A DNA stretch of 64,000 bases from Rutidosis leptorrhynchoides (lineage: Eukaryota > Streptophyta > Magnoliopsida > Asterales > Asteraceae): NCBI RefSeq assembly GCF_046630445.1, contig NC_092341.1, positions 30,642,001 to 30,706,000 on the forward strand, written 5' to 3'. Of this stretch, positions 50,368-61,795 are shown piece by piece. Each line of letters starts with the position of its first letter. Within the stretch, counting starts at the first letter, position 1. Both the position numbers and the translations under genes were made by a program. The notes beneath the pieces were generated by a model. That model did not search any database, was not told the DNA's origin, and saw only the letters and a list, made by a program, of their open reading frames with translations.

Positions 50368-50907
50368 AAACCTTTATTTATTAAAACAATTTAAATGAAT
50401 AATTTTAAAATTTTGTTTCCTTTTACTTTAGGTAGTTTCGATATGTTTACCTAGTTCGTCCCTCTACAAAATTTAAAATTTGTCGTTTTTAAAGCGATTG
50501 TTTTAAAAGCAAAGATTTTTTTAGGTTTTTTAATTTTTTTGGTATACTTTAGATCAATAATATTAAAAACAATGATAGCAAAATTTATCGCCCCGCCCTC
50601 GGGTAAAGCAATTTCGGTTTCATGACCTAGTCTTTAACTTACAACGAATTTTAGAAATCATTTTTTTAAACGTAATGAAATAAAGTAAATTTTGTTTTTA
50701 AATTCACACAAAACTTAAATTTAAAAATGCATATAAATTTCATATAAAACCTATAAAACAAAAATTTTAGAATGGGGGGAGAAAACTAGTTCTTTAGTGT
50801 CTGCTAGTGAAAAAGACCAATCGGATTCCATTCTCGGAACTACACGAGAACAGAACAACTAACTCTAGACAGCGTTTTCTTTTTAGAACATTTGAATATC
50901 CCCACAC
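48446..50907 (-). other. non-coding 3' interior of element D
   Basis: No pol gene and no credible ORF. It holds a (TA)n run at 50284-50362, one GGAAG/CTTCC hairpin with loop ACTTTA (49561-49576) like those in element C, and a tandem duplication of a ~32-bp unit containing GGCAATTAAACTAAGTG (about 49952-50015). CCCACACTT motifs recur near 48433, 49738, 50028 and 50902. Confidence 0.75.
50284..50362. repeat. (TA)n microsatellite in the D interior
   Basis: A TA run of about 79 bp. Confidence 0.97.
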
Positions 50908-53590
50908 TTAGGTAGCTGTGGTGTCGAAATTGTGATTAACTTCATCGTCAATTTCTTTTGGACCATAATCAACTTGCATATCTGTGACTTTTGCTATAAG
51001 CCATTGGTCGGATTTCTGTGTAACATCCACAAATTCAACTAGTTTTGCCTTTTCTTTAGGCGAAAGATTGGATACTAACCGGTTATATAACTTAAAGTTC
51101 CCCTTGGTTCTAGCATCGCGAATCCATTTAATAAGTTTCTTCATTGAACTATTAATAACGGGGTCATCAACAACGGGGTTCTTTGTTATCAAGTCATCAT
51201 TAGGTGTTACTTCATCTTCCCCACACTTAGGCATTTTATTATTGTTAATCACTACCGTTGGAGTTGGTAAAACAATATGGTTCTTATCAATTGTTTTTGT
51301 TGGTTCAACGGTTTTGGTTGGTGGAGATTTAGACTTTCGACTCACAAAGGTGATCGATTTTTCATCATTACTAAGTGTCATTCTACATTTTCTTACATCA
51401 AATAACACCCCGGTGGACGCTAAGAATGGTCGACCTAAAATCCCAGGAATGTTTGGGTCCTCTTCTATGTCAATGACAATAAATTCAACTAAAAAGGTTA
51501 AATTACCCACTTGAACGGATAGGTTGTCAGCAATTCCAACTGGGTGCCTAATGGTTTGATCAAAGAGTCGAACACTCATTTTCGTTGGACTTAACTCACC
51601 TACTCCTAATCTCTTATATAATGAAAGAGGCATTACACTCACACTTGCACCTAAATCTGCTAGTGCATCATACATGACACAATCACTAAGTAGACAAGGA
51701 ACAATAAATTCACCCGGATCACCCAACCTGGGTGGAACATTTGGTGGAACTGTCTTCACCGGGTTTATTTTTATGATTTTTGTTTCTTGCACTTTCTTAT
51801 TCTTCTTCTTCTTTTCAGAGGTATCACAAACTTTATTACCTATCACTTGCTCATACTCAGCTCCTTTTCTTGGAAAAGGGATGGGTGGTCTGTATGGTGC
51901 CACCACTGGTACATACTCGGTTGGTGGTGGTGGTGTTGTAACTTCTTCATTGTTACTCACATCTAAAACCTTCCCATCTTCTGGAGCTGGTTTTTCAGAA
52001 TTTGTTGACACCATATTAACATTCTCATTCTGAGGATTTACTTCAGTATTACTCGGTAGCTTTCCTTGTTCCCTCTCACTCATCATGCTAGCAAGAGTTC
52101 CTACGTGTTTTTCTAGATTCAAAATGGAAGCTTGTTGAGTTCTTAATGACTGATCAAACCTCTCATTTGCTTGGGTTTGAGATGTAATAAATTGTGTTTG
52201 AGATTCCATTAGCTTTGCCATCATTTCTTCTACATTTGACTTTTTCTTTTCGGATTGTTGTAGTGGTTTATACAAGCTAGGTCTTTGTTGATTGAAAGTG
52301 TTGTTTTGAGTTGGTTGGTTATTCGGACCTTGTTGGTTGTACGAGTTATTGTTGGGTCCATTTGGATTTTAAAGAATGTTTTGATTTCGATTATAGTTTG
52401 GCCTTGGAGGTTGATAATTATTTTGATAATTATTTCCCGACCTTTGGTTCATGTAGGAAACATTCTCACGTTGTTCCATCGTTTGCTCAATGTGACAATC
52501 TTTCGTGAAGTGTGGTCCACCGCATTGCTCACAACTGATTCGTATTGCGTGAATATCTTTAGTCATCTTTTCCATTCGTCTCTCGAAAGCATCTATTTTT
52601 GCGGAAACGGAATCAAAGTCATGGCTAGAATCGGCTCTAGCCGCTTTAGATGAACGAAAGATATCTTTTTCCTGGTGCCACTCATGTGAGTGGGAGGCTG
52701 TGTTATCAATAATTTTGTGAGCTTCGGTTGTGGTTTTCTTCATAATGGAACCAGCAGCTGCTGTGTCGATGTCTTTTCGTGTAGCAACGTCGACACCTTG
52801 GTAGAATATTTGTACTATTTGATAAGTGTCTAAACCGTGCTGAGGACATCCTCTCAACAACTTTCCGAATCTTGTCCACGCCTCATATAGAGTTTCATTT
52901 TACTTTTGCGTGAACGTAACAATTTCTCCTTGAAGTCTCATGGCTTTAGATGCCGGAAAGAATCTTTTAAGAAATTTCTCAACTAAAACATCTCATGTGT
53001 CAATCGCCCCTTCATAACCAATCTTTGGCTTCTCCCTTTAAAGTCCAAGGAAACAACATGAGATAGATCTGTTCATCCTTAACTTCTTTGATTTTGAATA
53101 GAGTACAGATCCTATTAAAGGTTCAAAGATGTTCATTTGAATCTTCTTTTGACGTACCACTATATTGGCATTGATTAGTTACCATGTGTAGGATTTGTCC
53201 TTTGATTTCATAATCTGGCGCATTAACATCTGGCTTAATAATGGCGTGACCTTGGCCAGTGCGTGTGGCTCTCATTCGATCTTCCATACTTAGAGGTTCT
53301 GTTACTTTCATAATTGAATTTGTTGAATACGAATCACTAGAGGATTCTGATTTAACGGTTTGTAGTTCAGGAGGAATGATTAGTGGTTCAGGATCTTGGA
53401 ATTTTCTTTGAATATCCTCCGGGTTTTCAATTTTGAAATCGGGTTCAAAAATGGAATATCGGGATTTTGAGTTGGAGTACTTGTTTGACTTGATGATGAT
53501 TCTAAAGAAAAATCAACGGCGATAATATTGGCTAGATGTATTGATCGAGTTACAGGTGGTGAACGTATGAAAGGTGGTGAACGTTTTGCT
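50908..53590 (-). pseudogene. Athila/Tat-like gag-protease of element D, broken
   Basis: Minus-strand pieces in order are: an N-terminal part (RSPPVTRSIHLANI, then KVTEPLSMEDRMRATR; 53311-53123), capsid-like text (IYLMLFPWTLKGEAKDW, then FTQK, stop, NETLYEAWTRFGKLL), and 52860-52369 (RGCPQHGLDTYQIVQIFYQGVD, knuckle-like CEQCGGPHFTKDC). Finally 52275-50908 has a coiled stretch, a Pro-rich segment and a retropepsin (ALADLGASVSVMPLSLYKRL, about residue 207 of that piece). Stops include TGA 53123, a TAA near 52905 and TAA 52369; at least one frameshift lies upstream of 52860. The last piece is open for 455 codons. It ends in a basic/acidic tail with no RT following. Confidence 0.85.
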
Positions 53591-54782
53591 CAATGCATTC
53601 ACTGAATATCCTATTAGTTATAAAGATAAAAATTATATAAGTTATCAAATTAATAGACTTTTCTGATTTTGCCCACGTTTCGAATAGCCAATAGATGCAG
53701 TAGGTAGCCAGGACCCTTTAAATCGGAAGCCCACAACTCACCACTAACAAATCCAACTATTACTACGAACCAGAAAATTTGGATGTCTATCAATTTAACC
53801 GCTTAAAATAATTTTTCGTCAAAATTTAAAGAAGATAAAGAAAATTCTATGTCCTAAAAACTAGAGCGTAGAAATGAGAAAGAAAAAGATTGCGTCAAAA
53901 AAAGTCAAAAAATAAAAATAAGAAAGAAAAACGTCGAAACTTAAAAGTCTAAAAATTAAATATAAAAAGTTGCGCCTAAAGGTATTAAAGCTTAAAAGAA
54001 ATTCTAAATGAAAAACGGCAATTACTTAATTAGGCACTAAAATATAAAGACTGCGTTGCAAAATTCTAAAGCACCTAAATCTTAGTCTATAGAAAAAGCA
54101 CTTAAGTGATTTTACGGCAAAGTCTTAAAAGCTAAAAATCTACGGCAAAAACTATAACTACGAAACTAATATTACGAACGATAAATAAACAAATTACGAA
54201 TTAAACGATTAAAAAGTACAAATTATAACTAAAATGATAAAAATACAAATTTTATAAAAATATTATTTTTATATTATTTATATAAAATTACTAAATTTAT
54301 ATAATTAATAAAACTAATAAAACTTAATTTTACAAATTAAAACTAAATAATAAAATATAAAACCCTAATTAATAATAATTAAAATATTAAAACCCTACGC
54401 GTAATAAATGAGTCCGAGGTTTCTGGCCTGTCAGTATACCTCATGCGACCGCATGAGTATTACTCTTCAGGTTCATGCGATCGCATGGCCCAATAATACA
54501 GAAATGCTTCGAGCTTCTGGCAGGCTTCGGCCCAACTTCAATTTAATTATTATTATGATTTTAATTTTCTAAATATTACAAAATATTTATATAAACTTAT
54601 ATTTTTAAAATTTAAAAATAAAAATACTTATTAATTTTATATATAAAGTCTGAAAAATATATTTTTTTATTTTATTTATTTATTTATTTATTTTTTATTT
54701 TTAACACTTATTATAAATACAAAATATTTTTACGAAATAAGAAATAATATATTTTTACAAAAATATAGTGTTTTTCACCGAG
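53591..54782 (-). other. leader of element D
   Basis: AT-rich leader between the primer site and gag, without an ORF of note. Two palindromic motifs like those in the LTR are at 54441-54456 (TCATGCGACCGCATGA, one mismatch) and 54473-54486 (CATGCGATCGCATG). Confidence 0.7.
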
Positions 54783-54800
54783 TCCCCGGCAGCGGCGTTA
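54783..54800 (-). other. degenerate tRNA-Asp primer-binding site of element D
   Basis: The plus strand reads TCCCCGGCAGCGGCGTTA, agreeing with the tRNA-Asp 3' end at 15 of 18 positions. It ends six bases before the 5' LTR. Confidence 0.72.
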
Positions 54801-56093
54801 AAAACTTGATGTTATGCGAGGTGTATACGAAATAGTTATATTTTTATTGCGAAATATTATTAAATACGATACAATTTTACACAAGTTATTTATTTATTTA
54901 TAGAGTGGATATACCTAAACCTTGCTACAACACTATATGCAGTGTACCTAATCGTAGAGTAGTGTAGTTTTTAGGAAGTCCGGTTCGTCCACAGGGAACT
55001 AGCCAAGTTTAATGCTATATTTTTAAACTATATTTGTATAAAAATATATATAAGTAATATTATTATTGTTATAAAAGGGGGATTTTACCGTTTAATGACC
55101 GGTTTGTTGATTTTAAAACTTAAATCACAATTAAAACCTAATGTAAAATATTAAATATAAAAATGACTTAATTTAAAGCGTAAAATAAATGACGATAAAT
55201 AAAAAAAATGCGATAATTAAAAAATGCGATAAATAAAATGACGGTAAATAAAATTGCGATAATTAAAAGTACGATGAGATATAAATTAAAGGAATTATGC
55301 TTATTTAAACTTCCGTAATCATGAGGTTTGACGTATTGATTTTAGTTTATTGTCATGGGTTAATTGTCCTTTGTCCTGGATCATTCGATATGTCCATACG
55401 ATTTTGTCCATAATAGTCCATCGGTCATAATTATAAAGTGCGAGGGTCTTCGTCAAATTAACCTTATATCCGAAGTCAAATATTCCAACTAATTGGGGAT
55501 TCGAACTGTAACAAGGTCTTAATACTTTGTTTAATGAATACACCAGGTTATCGACTGCGTGTAGTCCAAGGTTTTACTACTTTGTTAACAATTACACCAA
55601 TTACCCTTGAATGTAATCCACCCATGTTTTAATGAGTCCATTAACTATTAATCCATCCCCGTATCCCGTCAAATGAACAATAATTCGTATTTATAAATAT
55701 CCCGCCCACCGTACCCGATTAAGCGTATGTGGTTATATATAGATACGTCAAATTGTATCCTTTATATTAAATTAACGAGGTATCGTTTAGTTAATATAAA
55801 GCCCATTAATAGCCCATAGTCTAATTTTCACAAGTGTCGTTCTTTTGTCCAAACCCCAATTATGGTACAAAGCCCAATTACCCCGTCTTTAATATTTAGT
55901 CCAACATCACGATTACTTCGGCTTAAATAAACATAATAATAACTTAGCTACGAGACATTAATTTAAAAAGGTTGAACATAACTTACAATGAGTATTAATC
56001 GCGTAGTGTTACACGGACAGAATTTCGACTTACAAACTTAAAACATTCGCCACTATAACCTTATTATTATTAAACTTAATTTAAACTTAATAT

Positions 56094-56226
<133 letters not shown>

Positions 56227-56311
56227 TTTCGTTACAGAGAAGGAAAAGAAAAAGATGTTAAAAACTCGTCGAATTCGCTGGCTTTTATAGGACCTGGCCA
56301 CCATTTCCCTG

Positions 56312-56375
56312 CCATGCGATCGCATGGGAATAAGGCAGCCAGGCCATGCGATCGCATGGCCAGCTGGATCCAGCT
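56312..56375. repeat. three perfect palindromes beside the TATA box of the D 5' LTR
   Basis: Same three sequences and spacing as at 47912-47975, beginning 22 bp from the TATA box. Confidence 0.95.
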
Positions 56376-56444
56376 CAATCACTTTTTTTTCTAGTTTGCC
56401 GACGTTTTATTTAAATATATATAATATAATATATATAATTTATA

Positions 56445-56449
<5 letters not shown>

Positions 56450-56535
<86 letters not shown>
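56450..56535. repeat. second (TA)n run, present only in the 5' LTR of D
   Basis: About 86 bp of TA; the 3' LTR has only a short ATTATATATATATTA at the same place (about 48042), so the run expanded after insertion or contracted in the partner. Confidence 0.95.
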
Positions 56536-56541
<6 letters not shown>

Positions 56542-57160
56542 TCTTGTGCATAGTTGACTTGTAATTTTAGGTCCGTTGCGTCGCGCGTTGATAGTTGGCT
56601 CAGGTCCCGGTTCCGAATTTTCGAACGTCCTTTCGTACATTTAGATATCTTGTACTTTGCGTTTCTCGGCTTGCACTCTTGTAATTTTTAGACGTTTCTC
56701 ATCATTAAATTGAACCACTTGAATTATATCTTGTACATTTGAGCTTTTTGGTCATCTGCGTCTTCAAATCGTCGTTTTCTTCTTTTGTCTTCGCACTTAT
56801 TTATTTAAACGAATATTACATAAAAATAGATCAATTACAACTAAAAGCTTTACATATTGGAAGGATATTGTGCCTAAATATATGTTCATTTGGAGCACTA
56901 TCAGTCTTGCAGTATTTTAAACAATTGAACCATAGATATAGATAATACTAATAAATACCAAAGACAAAAAACACACAAATGCAAAGAAACAGGATTAACG
57001 TGAACTCTTACAGTATTAATTTCAAACAATTGAACCAGAGATGAGTAGCTAGCTATCTAGGCTCTACCAGTTTGGTTTCAACTCAAGTGAATAAAAAGTG
57101 TCATCCCATATGCCAAGATTACTTGGGCAGTCATCTGTTAAAATCTCCCATTTATCATTA

Positions 57161-58058
57161 GGGATATTGACTAAAATACACTTTTTAAAAAACTTTTATA
57201 ACAAAATACACTTTTTTAAAAAAAATTGCCAATTTACACCATCAGGGCGACCAAGAGTTTGGTCGACCACCATTATAACATGGTTGACTGCGTAGTCGAC
57301 CAACTCTAACAAGGTGGTCGACCACTCTTATTCCCACAAAAATTTGGTCGACTACCATTATAACATGGTTGACTACGTAGTCGACCAACACTAACAAGGT
57401 GGTCGACCAATCATTACAAGGTGGTCGACCAATTTTTGAATTGTTATACAAATTGAGCCAAATTCAATAACTTCAATAGCTGGAGCAAAAAAGGGTGACT
57501 GGGACTCACGATTCAATTCTTGATATTTCTTCAATTGGTCAAATAAGTTAATTCATAAGCTATAGTTTAAAAGGGTGCTGCTTCGTTTTCTTCAAAAACT
57601 TGACAAGCTTTAGATATACGAATTAATACATCACTCAATATGAGGGCAAACAATAAACGATTCCTTTTTCCCTGCCAAAATATTCCAACATGAATCCCAT
57701 AAAATACCTATACTTCGTGTTCTTTAATCTAAGTTTCATTTCCACCGGACTTTTATAAGCAGATGACGTACCTGTATTTTCATATCATAAACAATTGTGT
57801 AGTCGACCATGTATTGGGTCGCCCGCGTTGTTTTTTGTTGAGGTAGTCGACCATGAAAAAATGAAAGGTAGTCGACCATGTTTACATGGTAGTCAAATGA
57901 AGCTTGGTCGACCACCTTGAAAAATGAGGTGGTCGACCAAGGTATATGGTGGTCGACCAACACTTTGGTCTACCCAATGGTGTATATTGACAATTTTTTT
58001 TAAAAAAGTGTATTTTCTTTGAATTTTTTTTAAAAAAGTGTATTTTGGGCAATTACCC
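57161..58058. mobile_element. MULE-type MITE (898 bp) in the 3' coding end of F-box gene 4
   Basis: The 9-bp duplication TTATCATTA lies at 57152-57160 and 58059-58067. The ends are imperfect inverted repeats of about 80 bp beginning GGG, with two AAAATACACTTTTT blocks and a CAATNTACACCAT block on each side. A 9-bp duplication plus long inverted ends is the Mutator signature. Inside are about thirteen GTCGACC motifs, several as the perfect palindrome TGGTCGACCA. No transposase is seen. Confidence 0.9.
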
Positions 58059-59521
58059 TTATCATTATCGTTATTCTTGAACTCAATATCTTTTCCGTCT
58101 GCCTTTTTCTTAGCCATCATTCCACTTATCAAAGGCTTAAAGAAGTCGCAAATTTCTTCCTTAGGAGTGTATATGGTTACGTATTTGGGATGGCAAAGAG
58201 TAATAAGTGCATCAAAAAATGACAGATGCCCCTGCAATTTTTCAGGCGTATATGCATAATATGATAACTGTTGCACGTTAGTATATGGAACTGTGAACCT
58301 TATTTCGCGATCCTCATTATCTATGTTCAGCCATTTATTATGTATAATATTGCTTATTTCAATATCAAATTTGCTTGATAGATTGAGTAGTTCCCTCATC
58401 GTAAGGAAGAATGAACGATCAACAGGAACAAACAAATCTAGTTCAAGCTTGATATATTCAGGACCATTACTAGATGGAAACACAAGACTAGGCATTGTTC
58501 TGCTACTGAAACTAAAATGATGTAAATTTGGAACATTGACTTGTATATCAAACTTCTCACTTACAGGAATTATGAGGGTCAGCCTTTTCAACGAAGAACT
58601 TGTGAAATCCCACCTTTTTGAAGTCCAATCCCGAATTACAAGGTCCAAAATCTCGAGAGAAGGTAATTTTGATTTGATCATGTCAAGAAATTCGACGTCC
58701 ATGGTCACACCATGTAATGATAATTTAGTCACACTCGTTAATGAGGCCACATTGAATTTCGTTATAGGTTCAGTCCAACATAACCGCACGAAGTAGTCAA
58801 ACAAGCGAAGATTAGGGACATTATCAATTTTCCAAACATCATATGGTATATCTGTTATTAACTTCAGTTCTTGAAGATAACAAAGATTTCTTAACTTAAA
58901 TGTCTTCATATCAGAGCGAAGTGAAAGGACTATCTTCTCAAGTAAGATACAAGTAGAGAATAAGGTATCAAGTAGCTCTTCGCTTATCTCCACATCTTCC
59001 AACTTGAGTAACCGTAGGTTCGCACAGTTGATCACAGAATTGCGACTCACCGTTTCAATCGGTGATGAACGAGAACCTCTTAAAGACAGAGTATGTAGGA
59101 TTTTCCCAGAGAATATCTCATCCGAAAGTATTAATTTACTATCAGATTCATTACAAAAGATGCGGATGTAAAGCTCCCTGAGACAACATTGGGCAGCTAC
59201 TGTTGAAATCCATTTATTAAAAAAATGAGAAGCAAAGTGGTTGTCTAGTTTCAGTTTCAAACTTTCGATTGGTATGTTGTGTTGGATGTATTTAGACATG
59301 GTGCGATCCATAAACTTGATGTAATCTCTTTCTTTTTCTTCATTAGGAAACGCTAAGGTTAGATGAAACCTGAGACGAGGGATGGTAGACCAAGCTTGTG
59401 ACCAAGTCTTGGATAACACACACGTACGAGCGGCTTCTTTTACCGCCAACAACGATTGTATACGTTGAATCAACTCCACCGGGACATCACCGCATTGTGA
59501 TCTTCTCTGCATTTTCTCCAT
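57893..59521 (-). CDS. F-box/LRR/FBD protein gene 4, C-terminus replaced by transposon sequence
   Basis: An open frame of 542 codons from ATG 59521. The F-box is at residues about 12-48 (DVPVELIQRIQSLLAVKEA to TIPRLRF). LRR-like strands (LHTLSLRGSRSS, LRLLKLEDVEIS, LTSVTKLSLHGVTMD) and an FBD-like region (MMAKKKADGKDIEFKN) follow. After residues NDNDKG the frame enters the MULE-type insertion at 58058 and continues for about 54 residues (CPKYTFLKKIQRKYTF to GGRPSFI). The original end (KWEILTDDCP, then LELKPNW and stop) survives at 57160-57070 beyond the insertion. The product would keep F-box and LRRs but lack the last ~35 native residues. A leader intron is likely (59537-60073). Confidence 0.87.
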   Translation of the reverse strand: MEKMQRRSQCGDVPVELIQRIQSLLAVKEAARTCVLSKTWSQAWSTIPRLRFHLTLAFPNEEKERDYIKFMDRTMSKYIQHNIPIESLKLKLDNHFASHFFNKWISTVAAQCCLRELYIRIFCNESDSKLILSDEIFSGKILHTLSLRGSRSSPIETVSRNSVINCANLRLLKLEDVEISEELLDTLFSTCILLEKIVLSLRSDMKTFKLRNLCYLQELKLITDIPYDVWKIDNVPNLRLFDYFVRLCWTEPITKFNVASLTSVTKLSLHGVTMDVEFLDMIKSKLPSLEILDLVIRDWTSKRWDFTSSSLKRLTLIIPVSEKFDIQVNVPNLHHFSFSSRTMPSLVFPSSNGPEYIKLELDLFVPVDRSFFLTMRELLNLSSKFDIEISNIIHNKWLNIDNEDREIRFTVPYTNVQQLSYYAYTPEKLQGHLSFFDALITLCHPKYVTIYTPKEEICDFFKPLISGMMAKKKADGKDIEFKNNDNDKGNCPKYTFLKKIQRKYTFLKKIVNIHHWVDQSVGRPPYTLVDHLIFQGGRPSFI

Positions 59522-59536
59522 ATAAAGTTATGAATG

Positions 59537-60073
59537 CTGAAAGAATACAACAAATTGGGAGTTCATAATATATTATAATATATGTACTTTAAAGCAATGA
59601 TTATAAATTAACAATTAAAGGTTAAGGTAAAACACGTTTATAGCAACAAGACATATCTGGACAGAATTATTTCAAAAAATAAAAAATAAAAAAGTTAGGG
59701 CTTCTAGGTTACGGAGTTCGTTGATTGTGATTGATGAAATTACAGCTAATTTTGGTGTATTTTGGACTGAATTAAGTTGCGGATTGGAAAATCATAATAA
59801 GTCACCGAACCTGGTTGATTTTTGATGTGACTGAATTATGTTGCGGAATACTACTGGATAAGTGTAGTATCGTGCGGATTGGAAAATCGTAATAAGTCAC
59901 CGAACATACATTGCCACAAACTTTAAGCAGAGAAGAAGAAGAACAAGAAGAAAGTTAAGAACGAACCTGGTTGAATTTTGTTTCTTGTTGTTAATTAATT
60001 CCACGAAAATCATAAAAAGTCACCGAACTTTAAGCAGATAAGAAGGAGAAGAACAAGAAATTAAAGAAGGTAC
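59537..60073 (-). promoter_or_regulatory. probable 5' UTR intron and leader of F-box gene 4
   Basis: The minus-strand donor ACCAG/GTACC at 60074/60073 and acceptor TTTCAG/CATTCATAAC at 59537 match the pair in gene 2. A second donor-like ACCAG/GTTCG lies near 59966 in a locally duplicated leader segment (AGAAGAAGAACAAGA and CACCGAAC repeats, 59880-60075). Confidence 0.5.
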
Positions 60074-60258
60074 CTGGTTGAATTTTGTTTCTCGTTGTTG
60101 ATTAATTCCACGACGCAGTCAATTCTTCCTCCTTCGGTTCTCAGCTACAATTAATTAATTACAAGCCCTAAATTTCTGAAGCTCTAATTTGCGGTGTTAT
60201 ACAAATACGATGATGATACAGGAATAGTCACGTGACCTAATTTTGATTTTTAGTGGAC

Positions 60259-60290
60259 TTAAATGGAATTTGCTTTTTTTTCGGCGAAAA

Positions 60291-60369
<79 letters not shown>

Positions 60370-61608
60370 ATCAAAAAGATCCGGTGGAACATACAAACGA
60401 CAATGAATGAAATTGTAAGGGTTCGCTCTTATCGTCCTACACACAGGACGAGTACAATGATTGAAAGAGAGCGAGCGGGTTGAAAATGAAATTGAAAATA
60501 CAAACGTACACACCACCTAACCTACATCTAATACATATATAAAACCGGTCACGTATTTAACACCACAATCGTCACCAATCGGAAGCCGCACAACAAACAT
60601 GAACGCCGGGCACTCCAGCAGCACCTAACCCGAGGCCTGCAAACCAAAGCAACCTCTCGTACTCGAAAATCCCGTATCAACTCCAAAGAGACATACAAGC
60701 CCAACGAATAAGATCAAAACTCCGTTCGAGCGGAAAAAAGACCCCGAGAGAACCACTCCAATAAACATCAATTTTCCGAGGTTAACAAATTCAACACACG
60801 TCGGCAACGACATCGAGCCCACCCGAATAAACTCGACTACGGGAAAGATATGAACAAATCTGACACGTCGCAACAGATCAACGCGAAACGCGGAATCAAA
60901 CCAATAGAAACCCGGCCATCCTCACCGATTTTCTAGATTTACAAACCCGCTGAAACCGGCAGCCACCAACCAGCTGTCAACTCCCACCAACAGCCGCCAG
61001 CAACAAACCGACAGCCATCAGCAGAACCACCGCAACCACAAGACCACAGGAAACACCGAGTTTCAACACCAACACAACAACCACCGGCCAATCGACCCAA
61101 CCCCGCCCCAAAACGAAACCGAAACCGACCAAGGTGACTGTAGAATTCCAATGGAATTCGCCGCCTATAACCACCAAAAGAGCGAGAAAACAGCGACGAA
61201 GAGAGGAAGAGAAGAAAAACGACCGGCAACCCACACTTTTCCGGCAACGTCACCACCCCAAACAGAGACCCCAAAACCCAAACAAAACCCAGATCATGTG
61301 CAAGAAGCACAGAATCGCCGCCTGGAGATCGAAAACGAGACGGAGAAACCGAACGGAGAGTAAAACCTCACCGGAAAAGGAGAAACGGAGGTCGACTATA
61401 TTGAACGAAAAAGACGAAGAAGAAAAAAACCGAACCACCGGCGAGATGCCGGTGGTCGGAGAGGAAAGCAACGAAGGGCTACAAACATGCAATGGTAGAA
61501 GCCGGAAAATTGATCGGAGCTGGAATCAACGCTGGAGAAGAACCAAGATCTGCACAGGAACCAAAAATAAAAGAGAGCGTTTTTTTATGAGATTAAATGG
61601 AATTTGCT
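60259..61608 (-). mobile_element. LINE insertion with 16-bp target duplication, about 1.3 kb
   Basis: TTAAATGGAATTTGCT is repeated at 60259-60274 and 61593-61608. The left end has an A tail on the minus strand, then a (TA)n run (60294-60365) and a 3' UTR-like region with the small hairpin CGTCCTGTGTGTAGGACG (about 60434-60451). The rest is GC-rich and has no RT or endonuclease motif; ORFs at 60939-61310 and 61134-61610 are compositional. It is short for a LINE, so it is internally deleted or a LINE-mobilised non-autonomous element. Confidence 0.72.
60294..60365. repeat. (TA)n microsatellite in the LINE insertion
   Basis: A TA run of about 72 bp. Confidence 0.97.
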
Positions 61609-61795
61609 GACCGAATTAAATTGGTTATTGGGCTCAAGTTTAGTTGGGCCGTCAAAAATTATTTAAAATATAAAATTGAAAAATTGTTGGGCTTAAGTAT
61701 CAGACAAAAAATATCACTAATAATTAATGGTTCGGTTAAAGTTGTTATTATTCACCAAGAATTTTTAAGGAGTGAGAATAACCTGTGTGTGTAAG

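Noticed and set aside
60939-61310. GC-rich ORF with many Gly, Leu and Cys residues, and the overlapping plus-strand ORF 61134-61610
   Set aside because: Stop codons are rare in this GC-rich stretch by composition; no motif was recognised, and both lie within a LINE-type insertion.
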